Part shown: positions 32,784-44,049 of the stretch, piece after piece
Numbering within the stretch: the stretch's first letter is position 1
Layout of the letters: the number at the start of each line of letters is the position of its first letter
The notes under the pieces: generated by a model
The model's input: only the letters and a program-made list of their open reading frames with translations
The model's database searches: none
Told to the model about the DNA's origin: nothing
Made by a program: the position numbers and the translations under genes
NCBI RefSeq assembly: GCF_018294505.1
Contig: NC_057802.1
Location: 553,578,202 to 553,642,201 of the forward strand
Direction: 5' to 3'
From: Triticum aestivum
Taxonomy: Eukaryota; Streptophyta; Magnoliopsida; Poales; Poaceae
DNA length: 64,000 nt

Positions 32784-34346
32784 TCACATGGGTATGGGCA
32801 CTCCCCTTGGCAACTGCCAAGCTTGGGGGAGATGCCCCGGTATCGTATCACCACCACATCTCCTATCTTTACCGTTTTTCTTAGTTCGATCCTATTAGTA
32901 GTATCTTGATCTAGTAGAATAAAGTTTTGGTATGATCTAGTTTTGAGTTTTGCTTTATGATCCTCTATGTAATCGAGTCCGTGAGCTATATATAATAAAG
33001 ATTAGTGTTGAGTCAAGGGCTTGATTATCTTGCTATGATCTTGAGTGAATAAAAGAAAAAGAAAAGAATAAAAAGAAATAAAAGAGATCATATTGATCTT
33101 ATGAGAGTAATGACTTCACATAGAAAGAGTATGATGATTATAAATTGTTGAGAGTTGACAAACATAGCTTTGGTCATCGTTGCAATTAATAGGAAGTAAT
33201 AAAGAAAGAGAGGTTTCACATATAAATATACTATCTTGGACATCTTTTATGATTGGGAGCACTCATTAAAATATGACATGCTAAAGAGTTGATGTTGGAC
33301 AAGGAAGACAACGTAATGGGTTATGTTTTCTTATATCTGAGATAAAGTATATTGTCATGGATCATCCAACATGTTGAGCTTGCCTTTCCCCCTCATGCTA
33401 GCCAAATTCTTTGCACCAAGTAGAGATACTACTTGTGCTTCCAAATACCCTTAAACCAGTTTTGCCATGAGAGTCCACCATATCTACCTATGGATTGAGT
33501 AAGATCCTTCAAGTAAGTTGTCATCGGTGCAAGCAATAAAAATTGCTCTCTAAATATGTATGATTGATTGGTGTGGAGGAAATAAGCTTTATACGATCTT
33601 GTGATGTGGAAGAAATAAAAGCGACGGACTGCATAATAAAGGTTCATATCACAAGTGGCAATATAAAGTGACGTTCTTTCGCATTAAGATTTTGTGCATC
33701 CAACCCTGAAAGCGCATGGCAACCTCTGCTTCCCTCTGCGAAGGGCCTATCTTTTATTATTATCTTCTACCTTATGCAAGAGTCATGGTGATCTTCACCT
33801 TTCCTTTTTATATTTTATCCTTTGGCAAGCACAGGATGTTGGAAAGATCCTGATAGATATATCTAATTGGATGTGGGTTACCATGAATTATTATTGTTGA
33901 CATTACCCTTGAGGTAAAAGGTTGGGAGGCGAAACTATAAGCCCCTATCTTTCTCTGTGTCCAATTAAAACTCCGTAACCACAAGTATTGCGTGAGTGTT
34001 AGCAATTATGAAAGACTAAATGATAGTTGAGTATGTGGACTTGCTAGAAAGCTCTGACATAGACTCTTTCTGATGTTATGATAAATTGCAATTGCTTCAA
34101 TGACTGAGATTATAGTTTGTTGGTTCTCAATAAAGTTTCTGATTCATACTTTGCACTGTGAATAGATTATTACTTGAGCATAAGAAATCATATGACAATA
34201 TCCATATATGTTGCTGTTATGAGAATAATCATGATGCCCTCATGTCCGTATTTTATTTTATCGACACCTCTACCTCTAAACATGTGGACATATTTATCGT
34301 TATCGGCTTCCGCTTGAGGACAAGCGAGGTCTAAGCTTGGGGGAGT
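32784..34346 (+). other. Non-coding 3' internal region of element A, with polypurine motifs
   Basis: A polypurine-like AAGCTTGGGGGAGA lies at about 32819-32832 soon after the third ORF, and the true polypurine tract TAAGCTTGGGGGAG at 34332-34345 borders the 3' LTR. The 1.5 kb between is AT-rich and without a credible frame. The inner copy could act as a second priming site for plus-strand DNA. Confidence 0.7.
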
Positions 34347-35867
34347 TGATACGTCCATTTTGCATCATGCTTTTATATCGATATTTATTGCATTATGGGC
34401 TGTTATTACACATTATGTCACAATACTTGTGTCTATTCTCTCTTATTTTACAAGGTTTACATAAGGAGGGAGAATGCCGGCAGCTGGAATTCTGGGCTGG
34501 AAAAGGAGCAAATATTAGAGACCTATTCTGCACAACTCCAAAAGTCCTGAAACTCCACGAAAGTTATTTTTGGAAATAATAAAAAATACTGAGCAGAAGA
34601 AATACGTCAGGGGGGCCTCCACCTGTCCACGAGGGTGGGGGCGCGCCCTACCCCCCGGGCGCGCCCCCTGCCTCGTGGGCCCCCTGTTGGCCCTCCCGTG
34701 TCCATCTTCTGCTATATGAAGTCTTTCGTCCGAAGGAAAATCATAGGCAAGCTTTCGGGAAGAGACTCCGCCGCCACGAGGCAGAACCTTGGCGGAACCA
34801 ATCTAGGGCTCCGGCAGAGCTGTTCTGCCGGGGACACTTCCCTCTGGGAAGGGGAAATCATCGCCATCGTCATCACCAATGCTCCTCTCATCGGGAGAGG
34901 GCAATCTCCATCAACATCTTCACTAGCACCATCTCCTCTCAAACCCTAGTTCATCTCTTGTATCCAATTCTTGTCTCTAAGTCTGGGATTGGTACCTGTA
35001 GGTTGCTAGTAGTGTTGATTACTCCTTGTAGTTGATGCTAGTTGGTTTATTTGGTGGAAGATCATATGTTCAGATCCTATATGCATATTAATACTCCTCT
35101 GATTATGAACATGAATATGCTTTGTGAGTAGTTACGTTTGTTCCTGAGGACATGGGAGAAGTCTTGCTATTAGTAGTCATGTGAATTTGGTATTCGTTCG
35201 ATATTTTGATGAGATGTATGTTGTCTATCCTCTAGTGGTGTTATGTGAACGTCGACTACATAACACTTCACCATTATTTGGGCCTAGAGGAAGGCATTGG
35301 GAAGTAATAAGTAGATGATGGGTTGCTAGAGTGACAGAAGCTTAAACCCTAGTTTATGCGTTGCTTCGTAAGGGGCTGATTTGGATCCATATGTTTCATG
35401 CTATGGTTAGGTTTACCTTAATACTTTTGTTGTAGTTGCGGATGCTTGCAATAGAGGTTAATCATAAGTGGGATGCTTGTCCAAGTAAGGGCAGCACCCA
35501 AGCACCGTTCCACCCACATATCAAATTATCAAAGTACCGAACGCGAATCATATGAACGTGATGAAAACTAGCTTGACGATAATTCCCATGTGTCCTCGGG
35601 AGCGCTTTTCTCTATATAAGAATTTGTCCAGGCTTGTCCTTTGCTACAAAAAGGATTGGGCCACCTTGCTGCACTTTAATTTACTTTTGTTACTTGTTGC
35701 TCGTTACAAATTATCCTATCACAAAACTATCTGTTACCTATAATTTCAGTGCTTGCAGAGAATACCTTGCTGAAAACCGCTAATCATTTCCTTCTGCTCC
35801 TCGTTGGGTTCGACACTCTTACTTATCGAAAGGACTACGATAGATCCCCTATACTTGTGGGTCATTA
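34347..35867 (+). mobile_element. 3' LTR of element A
   Basis: It starts TGATACGTCCATTTTGC after the polypurine tract and ends GTGGGTCATTA, where the final CA has become TA by a C-to-T change compared with the 5' LTR. The GC hairpin block is at about 34627-34678. Confidence 0.9.
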
Positions 35868-37197
35868 GCCACTCATAAGGAAAGCAATCAAATAACACCT
35901 CATGCTTCAAATTTGTCACACAACGTTTACCATACGTGCATGCTACGAGACTTGCAAACTTCAACACAAGTATTTCTCAAATTCACAACTACTCAACTAG
36001 CACGACTCTAATATTACCATCTTCATATCTCAAAACAATCATCAAGTATCAACCTTCTCATAGTATTCAATGCACTCTATATGGAAGTTTTTATTATACC
36101 CATCTTGGATGCCCATCATATTAGGACTAAATTCATAACCAAAGCAAATTACCATGCTGTTCTAAAAGACTCTCAAAATAATATAAGTGAAGCATGAGAG
36201 TTCATTAATTTCTATAAAATAAAACCACCGTCGTGCTCTAAAAAGATATAAGTGAAGCACTAGAGAAAAAGACAAACTACTCCGAAAAATATAAGTGAAG
36301 ATCAATGAGTAGTCGAATAATTATGCAACTATGTGAAGACTCTCTAACATTTAAGAATTTCAGATCTTGGTATTTTATTCAAACAGCAAGCAAAACAAAA
36401 TAAAACAAAATGACGCTCCAAGCAAAACACATATCATGTGGTGAATAAAAATATAGCTCCAAGTAAAGTTACCGATGAACGAAGACGAAAGAGGGGATAC
36501 CTTCCGGGGCATCCCCAAGCATAGGCTCTTGGTTGTCGTTGAATATTACCTTGGGGTGCCTTGGGCATCCCCAAACTTAGGCTCTTGTCACTCCTTATTC
36601 CATAGTCCATCGAATCTTTACCCAAAACTTGAAAACTTCACAACACAAAACTCAACAGAAAACTAGTAAGCTCCGTTAGTATAAGAAAATAAATCACCAC
36701 TTAGATACTGTTGTGAACTCATTCTTTATTTATATTGGTGTAATATCTACTTTATTCCAAGTTCTCTATGGTTCATACCCTCCAATACTACTCATAGATT
36801 CATCAAAATAAGCAAACAACACAATGAAAACAGAATCTGTCAAAAACAGAGGAGTCTGTAGTAATCTGTATCAAACGTATACTTCTGGAACTCCAAAAAT
36901 TCTACCAAATTAGGAAAACCTGAGCAATTTGTGTACCAATCCAGAGCAAAAAGAATCAGATAAAAAGCACGTTTCTGTGAATTATCAAAACTAATTTACT
37001 GGGCGCAAAAGTTTCTGATTTTCAGCAGGATCAACACAACTATCACCGTAAGCTATCCTAAAGGTCTTACTTGGCACTTTATTGAAACAAAATCTATAAA
37101 ACATGATTACTACAGTAGAATAATCATGTGAACACACAAAAACAGTAAGGGTAAATATTGGGTTGTCTCCCAACAAGCGCTTTTCTTTAATGCCTTT
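35868..37197 (-). other. Internal non-coding region of element B (part 2)
   Basis: This continues 25580 after the GCCAC duplication and aligns with element C at about 42590-43900. Two polypurine-like motifs on the minus strand (plus-strand GCATCCCCAAGCATA at about 36510 and GCATCCCCAAACTTA at about 36565) lie far from the LTR. No protein-coding frame is credible. Confidence 0.7.
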
Positions 37198-38004
37198 CTA
37201 GCTAGGCATGATGATGACAATGATGCTCACATAAAAGATAAGAAATTGAAATATAACGGGAGCATCATGAAGCATATGACTAGCACATTTAAGTCTAACC
37301 CACTTCCTATGCATTGGGATTTTGTGAGCAAACAACTTATGGGAACAAGAATCAACTAGCATAGGAAAGCAAAACAAGCATAACTTCAAGATTTTAAGCA
37401 CATAGAGAGGAAACTTGATATTATTGCAATTCCTACAAGCATATATTCCTCCCTCATAATAATTTTCAGTAGCATCATGAATGAATTCAACAATATAACC
37501 ATCACATAAAGCATTCTTTTCATGATGTACAAGCATAGAATTTTTATTACTCTCCACATAAGCAAATTTCTTCTCATGAATAGTAGTGGGAGCAAACTCA
37601 ACAAAATAACTATCATGTGAGGCATAATCCAATTGAAAATTAAAATCATGATGACAAGTTTCATGGTTATCATTAATATTTATAGCATACATGTCATCAC
37701 AATAATCATCATAGATAGGAGGCATGCTATCATCATAATATATTTTCTCATCCAAACTTGGGGGACTAAAAATATCATCTTCATCAAACATAGCATCCCC
37801 AAGGTCGTAGCTTTCCATATCATTAGCATCATGGGTATTCAAGGAATTTGTACTAACAACATTGCAATCATGCTCATCATTCAAAGATTTAGTGCCAAAC
37901 ATTTTAATGCATTCTTCCTCTAGCAATTGAGCACAATTATCGAAATCCTTATTTTCATGAAAGATTTTAAAAAGATGAAGCATATGAGGCACCCTCAATT
38001 CCAT
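37198..38004 (-). CDS. 268-aa ORF of unknown function in the gag position of element B
   Basis: A clean frame starts at 38004, about 100 bases after the primer site, where gag should be, and ends at 37198. It is the only ORF of this element. The N-terminus (MELRVPHMLHLFKIF, then FDNCAQLLEEECIKMF) is followed by an acidic region rich in Asp, Asn, His and Tyr (about residues 40-180, e.g. DDYCDDMYAININDN), Cys/His-containing stretches, and two hydrophobic segments near the C-terminus (about 203-222 and 248-266). No Gag, protease or RT motif is present. A frame this long kept open in AT-rich DNA suggests past selection or a captured sequence. I do not recognise it; related elements may carry it too. 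Confidence 0.6.
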   Translation of the reverse strand: MELRVPHMLHLFKIFHENKDFDNCAQLLEEECIKMFGTKSLNDEHDCNVVSTNSLNTHDANDMESYDLGDAMFDEDDIFSPPSLDEKIYYDDSMPPIYDDYCDDMYAININDNHETCHHDFNFQLDYASHDSYFVEFAPTTIHEKKFAYVESNKNSMLVHHEKNALCDGYIVEFIHDATENYYEGGIYACRNCNNIKFPLYVLKILKLCLFCFPMLVDSCSHKLFAHKIPMHRKWVRLKCASHMLHDAPVIFQFLIFYVSIIVIIMPS

Positions 38005-38103
38005 TTTTTTTGTAGTTTTCTTTTATAAACTAAACTAGTGATAAAACAAGAAACTAAAAGATTCGATTGCAAGATCTAAAGATATACCTTCAAGCACTCA
38101 CCT

Positions 38104-38120
38104 CCCCGGCAACGGCGCCA
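38104..38120 (-). promoter_or_regulatory. Primer-binding site for tRNA-Asp (element B)
   Basis: The plus strand reads CCCCGGCAACGGCGCCA, an exact match to the tRNA-Asp 3' end, ten bases from the LTR edge at 38131. Confidence 0.95.
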
Positions 38121-38130
38121 GAAAAGAGCT

Positions 38131-39801
38131 TGATGTCTACTACACAACCTTCTTCTTGTAGACGTTGTTGGGCCTCCAAGAGCAGAGGTTTGTAGGACAG
38201 TAGCAAATTTCCCTCAAGTGGACGACCTAAGGTTTATCAATCCGTGGGAGGTGTGGGATGAAGATGGTCTCTCTCAAGCAACCCTGCAACCAAATAACAA
38301 AGAGTCTCTTGTGTCCCCAACACACCCAATACAATGGTAAATTGTATAGGTGCACTAGTTCGGTGAAGAGATGGTGATACAAGTGCAATATGGATGATAT
38401 ATATAAGTTTTTGTAATCTGAAAATATAAAAACAGCAAGGTAACTAATGATAAAAGTGAGTGTAAACGGTATTGCAATGCTAGGAAACAAGGCCTAGGGT
38501 TCATACTTTCACTAGTGCAAGTTCTCTCAACAATAATAACATAATTGGATCATATAAATATCCCTCAACATGCAACAAAGAGTCACTCCAAAGTCACTAA
38601 TAGCGGAGAACAAACGAAGAGATTATTGTAGGGTACGAAACCACCTCAAAGTTATCATTTCTGATCGATCTATTCAAGAGTCTGTAGTAAAATAACACGA
38701 AGCTATTCTTTCCATTCGATCTATCATAGAGTTCGTACTAGAATAACACCTTAAGACACAAATCAACCAAAACCCTAATGTCACCTCAAGTATCCATGGG
38801 TACGATTATACGATATGCATCACACAATCTCAGATTCATCTATTCAACCAACACAAAGAACTTCAAAGAGTGCCCCAAAGTTTCTACCGGAGATTCAAGA
38901 CGAAAACGTGTGCCAACACCTATGCATAAGTTCACAAGGTCACTGAACCCGCAAGTTGATCACCAAAACATACATCAAGTAGATCACATGAATATCCCAT
39001 TGTCACCACAGATAAACACATGCAAGACATACATCAAGTGTTCTCAAATCCTTAAAGACTCAATCCGATAAGGTAACTTCAATGGGAAAACTCAATCCAT
39101 TACAAGAGAGTAGAGGGGGAGAAACATCATAAGATCCAACTATAATAGCAAAGCTCGCGATACATCAAGATCGTGCCCAATCAAGAACACGAGAGAGAGA
39201 GAGATCAAACACATAGCTACTGGCACATACCCTCAGCCCCGAGGGTGAACTACTCCCTCCTCGTCATGGAGAGCGCCGGGATGATGAAGATGGCCACCGG
39301 AGAGGGATTCCCCCCTCCGGTAGGGTGCCGGAACGGGTCTAAATTGGTTTTCGGTAGCTAAAGAGGCTGCGGCGGCGGAACTCCCGATCTAGGTTATTTT
39401 CTGGAGGTTTCAGTATTTATAGGAATTTTTGGCGTCGGGAACAAGTCAGGGAGGTGCCCGAGTCGTCCACGAGATAGGGCGGCGTGCCCGGGGGGGTGGG
39501 CGCGCCCCCCACCCTCGTGGACGGCCCGGGACTCTTCTGGCCCAACTCTTTTACTCCGAGGTCTTCTTTTGGTCCATAAAAATCATCAAAAAATTGGCAC
39601 GTCCATTGGACTCTGTTTGGTATTCCTTTTCTGCAAAACTCAAAAACAAGGAAAAAAACAGAAACTGGCACTGGGCTCTAGGTTAATAGGTTAGTCCCAA
39701 AAATCATATAAAATAGCATATAAATGCATATAAAACATCCTAGATGGATAATATAATAGCATGGAAAAATCAAAAATTATAGATACGTTCGAGACGTATC
39801 A
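38131..39801 (-). mobile_element. 5' LTR of element B
   Basis: 1671 bp; same ends as the 3' LTR. The GC-rich block is at about 39480-39530 and the minus-strand TATA (CTATAAATAC) at about 39413-39422. Confidence 0.9.
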
Positions 39802-41159
39802 CTTGCAAGGATGAGATCTGATAGACATGGATATAAAAGACTACTCAAACGTAAAACAAAGTAAAAGTAAATAAATTGCAACAAGGTATTTTTGGGTTTT
39901 GGTTTTATAGATCTGAAAATATATGATGGAAAATAGACCCGGGGGCCATAGGTTTCACTAGAGGCTTCTCTCTTGAAGAAAGCATATGATGGGTAAACAA
40001 AATACTGTTGAGCAATTGATAGAAAAGCGAATAATTATGATGATATCGAAGGCAATGATCATGAATATAGGCATCACGTCCATGACAAGTAGACCGACTC
40101 CTGCATGCATCTACTACTATTACTCCACACACCGAGCGCTATCCAGCATGCATCTAGAGTATTACATTCATAAGAACGGAGTAACGCCTTAAGCAAGATG
40201 ACATGATGTAGAGGGATAAACTCAAGCAATATGATATAAACCACATCTTTTTATCCTTGATGGCAACAATACAATACGTGCCTCACTGCCCCTTCCATCA
40301 CTGGGTGAGGACAACGCAAGATTGAACCCAAAACTAAGCACCTCCCCCATTGCAAGAAAGACCAATCTAGTTGGCCAAACCAAATCGATAGTTCGAAGAG
40401 AAATACAAAGATATCTTAATCATGCCTAAAAGAGTTCAGAGAAGACTCAAATAATATTCATAGATAATCTGATCATAAACTCACAATTCATCGGATCTCA
40501 ACAAACACACCGCAAAAAGTATAACATCGAATAGATCTCCAAGAACATCAAGGAGAACATTGTATTGAAGATCAAAGAGAGAGAAGAAGCCACCTAGCTA
40601 CTTGCTATGGACCTGCAGGTCTGTGGTAAACTACTCAAACATCATCGATAGGGCAATAGGGTTGATGTAGAAGCCCTCCAGGATCGAATCCCCCTCCAGT
40701 AGATCGCCGGAAAAGGCCCCAAGATGGGATCTCACGAGAACAGAAGCTTGCGGTGGCCGAAAAGTATTTTGGTGGACGCTTCTGGTGGTTTGGGAATATT
40801 TGGGAATTTATAGTGCAAGAATTAGGGTTAGGGGACTCTCGAGAGGCCCATAGGCCCTCAGGGCGCCCCCAGGGGAGCGCCTAGCAGGCTTGTGGCCACC
40901 TCGAAGATCTTCTGACCCCCTCTCCAAGCTCTGTGGATGTCTTATGGTTCAAGAAAAATCATCGCAAAAGTTTTATTCCGTTTGGACTCCGTTTGATATT
41001 CCTTTTCTGTAAAACTCAAAAACAAGGAAAAACTAAAACTGGCTCTAGGTTAATAGGTTAGTCCCAAAAATAATATAAAATAGCATATAAAACATCCAAG
41101 ATAGATAATATAATAGCATGGAACAATCAAAAAATTATAAATACATTGGAGACGTATCA
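39802..41159 (-). mobile_element. 3' LTR of element C, larger part
   Basis: This resumes C's LTR after the duplicated CTTGC (39802-39806) and aligns with the 5' LTR at 46273-47839. It ends GACGTATCA at 41159, followed by the polypurine motif on the minus strand (41161-41175). Confidence 0.9.
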
Positions 41160-44049
41160 AGCATCCCCAAGCTTAATTCCTGCTCGTCCTCGAGTAGGTA
41201 AATAATAAAAAACAGAATTTTTGATGTGGAATGGTACCTAACATATTTTTTCAATGTAATCTTCTTTATTGTTGCATGAATATTCAGATCCATAAGAGTC
41301 AAAACAAAAGTTTAATATTGTCATAAAAACAATAATACTTCAAGCATACTAATAAAGCAATCGTGTCTTCCCAAAATAACATGGCCAAAGAATGTTATCC
41401 CTACAAAATCATATGGCCTGGTATGCTCCATCTTCATCACACAAAATATTTCATCATGCACAAGCCCGGTATTAGCCAAGCAATAGTTTCATAGTTTACT
41501 GTTCTCAAACTTTTTCAACTTTCACGCAATACATGAGCGTGAGCCATGGATATAGCACTATAGGTGGAATAGAATATGGTGGTTGTGGAGAAGACAAAAG
41601 AAGGAGATAGTCTCACATCAACTAGGCAAATTAATGAGCTATGGAGATGCCCATCAATCGATATAGATGCAAGTGAGTAGGGATTGCCATGCAACGGATG
41701 CACTAGAGCTATAAGTGTATGAAAGCTCAAAAAGTAACTAAGTGGGTGTGCATCCAACTTGCTTACTCACGAAGACCTAGGGCACTTTGAGGAAGCCCAT
41801 CATTGGAATATACAAGCCAAGTTCTATAATGAAAAATTCCCACTAGTATATGAAAATGACAAAATAGGAGACTCTCCATCATGAAGATCATGGTGCTACT
41901 TTCAAGCACAAGTGTGGAAAAAGGATAGTAACATTGTCCCTTCTCTCTTTTCTCTCATTTTTTTGGTTGGGCTTCTTTGGCCTTTATTTTTTGTAAAGTC
42001 CGGAGACTCATCCCAACTTGTGAGGGAATAATAGCTTCCATCATCCTTTCCTCACTTGGGACAATGCTCTAATAATGAAGATCATCACACTTTTATTTAT
42101 TACAACTCAAGAATTACAACTCGATACTAGAACAAGATATGACTCTATATGAATGCCTCCAACAGTGTACCGGGATGTGCTATGATCAAGAGTGACATGT
42201 ATAAAAAATATGGACAGTGGCTTTGCCACAAATACTATGCCAACTACATGATCATGCAAGGCAATATGACAATGATGGTCCGTGTCATAATAAACGAAAC
42301 GGTGAAAGTTGCATGGCAATATATCTCGGAATGTCTATGAAAATGCCATAATAGGTAGGTATGATGGCTCTTTTGAGGAAGGGTATATGGCGAGTTTAAT
42401 GCACCGGCAAAAGTTGCGTGGTACTAGAAAGGCTAGCAATGGTGGAAGGGTGAGAGTGTATAATCCATGGACTCAACATTATTCATAAAGAACTCACATG
42501 CTTATTGCAAAAGTCTATTATCCGTTGAAACAAAGTACTACACGCATGATCCTAGGGGAAGGGTTGGTAGGAGTTAACCATCGCGTGATCGCTACCTCCA
42601 CACAAAGGATGGCAATAAAAAAATAAATCATGCTTCGACTTCATCACATAACGGTTCACCTTACGTGCATGCTACAGGAATCACAAACTTTAACACAAGT
42701 TTTTCTACCAATCCACAATTACTCACTAGTATGTCTCTAATATCACCATCTTTATATCTCAAAACAAATGCAAGGAATCAAACTTCTCATAGTATTCAAT
42801 GCTCTTTATATGAAAGTTTTTATTATATCCCTCTTGGATGCGCATCGTATTAGGACTAAATTCATAACCTAAGAAAATTACCATGCTGTTAAAGACTCTT
42901 AAAATAATATAAGTGAAGCATGAGTGTTCAACAATTTCCATAAAATAAAACCACCGCCGTGCTCTAAAAATATATAAGTGAAGCACTAGAGCATATTGCC
43001 TAGCTCAAAAGATATAAGTGAAGCACATAGAGTATTCTAATAAATTCACAATTAATGTGTGTCCCTCTCAACATGTGTGTACAGCAAGGATGATTGTGGC
43101 AAATTAAAAATCAAAGACTCATATCATACAAGACGCTCCAAGCAAAACACATATCATGTGGTGAATAAAAATATAGCCTCAAGTAAATTTACCGATGGAT
43201 TAAAGACAAAAGAGGGGATGCCATCCGGGGCATCCCCAAGCTTAGATGCTTGGTTGTCCTTCAATATTACCTTGGGGTGCCTTGGGCATCCCCAAGCTTA
43301 GGCTCTTCCCACTTCTTAGTCCGTTGTCCGTCAAATCTTTACCCAACACTTGAAAACTTCACAACACAAAACTCAACAGAAAACTCGTAAGCTCCGTTAG
43401 TATAACAAAAGAAAATAACCACATTAGGTACTGTTGTGAACTCATTCTAAATCTATAATGGTGGTATATCTACTGTATTCCAACTTCTCCATGGTTCATA
43501 CCCCCAATACTACCCATAGATTCATCAAAATAAGCAAACAACACATAGAAAACAGAATCTGTCTAAAACAGAACAGTCTGTGAAGATCTGAATTTAGCTC
43601 AAACTTCTGTAACTCTAAAAATTCTGAAAAATTAGGACAACCTGGGCAATTTGTATATAAATCTTGTGTAAAAAATCTAGACTCTTGTCACGCTTCAGTG
43701 AAGTTTCAAAATTATCCTACTGGATGCAAAAGTTTTTGTTTTTACAGCAAGATCAAATCAACTATCATCGTAGACCATCTCAAAGTTCTTACTTGGCTCA
43801 GACACTAATTAAAACACCAAAACACAATTATTACAGATGTAATTATGTGTATTTATGAAAAAATAGAACCAAAAAAAGACAAAAATAAAATTGGGTTGCC
43901 TCCCAACAAGCACTATTGTTTAACGCCCCTAGCTAGGCAAATTGCAATAGATCTAGGTATTGTCATCTTTGGTATGCAATCCATAAGTATCTCTCATAAT
44001 AGATTCATATGGCAACTTAATTTTCTTTCTTGGGAAGTGTTCCATGCCC
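41160..44049 (-). other. 3' internal non-coding region of element C
   Basis: The sequence aligns with element B's internal DNA on both sides of element A. Two internal polypurine-like motifs (plus strand CATCCCCAAGCTTAG at 43231 and 43287) repeat the one beside the LTR. No gene is seen. Confidence 0.75.

Larger units (their letters stand above)
25581..35867 (+). mobile_element. Element A: nearly complete Athila-lineage Ty3/gypsy retrotransposon, 10.3 kb
   Basis: LTRs are 25581-27101 and 34347-35867, both 1521 bp, with a perfect GCCAC duplication (25576-25580, 35868-35872). Order: 5' LTR, tRNA-Asp primer site, gag, protease, RT, RNase H, integrase, a third ORF, non-coding region, polypurine tract, 3' LTR. 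RT sequence and primer site place it in the Athila lineage. By eye the LTRs differ at about 27 of 1521 positions (about 1.8%), i.e. roughly 0.5-1 million years at commonly used grass rates. Three single-base frameshifts mean this copy is probably not autonomous. Confidence 0.95.
22418..39801 (-). mobile_element. Element B: non-autonomous LTR retrotransposon inserted in C's LTR
   Basis: The element is bounded by TGATGTCTACTACAC at 22418 and GAGACGTATCA at 39801, with a perfect CTTGC duplication (22413-22417, 39802-39806). LTRs are 22418-24097 (3', 1680 bp) and 38131-39801 (5', 1671 bp). I count about 12 substitutions in the first 400 bases, plus a 19-base duplication near 23067 in one copy. 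Without element A the internal part is only about 3.7 kb and holds one ORF (37198-38004). It has an exact tRNA-Asp primer site and no gag, protease, RT or integrase. Confidence 0.9.

Noticed and set aside
25581..34346. Treating the gag/pol break in element A as programmed frameshifting
   Set aside because: The break falls inside the protease, just after its active-site motif, where a programmed shift would make no sense. A one-base insertion explains it better.
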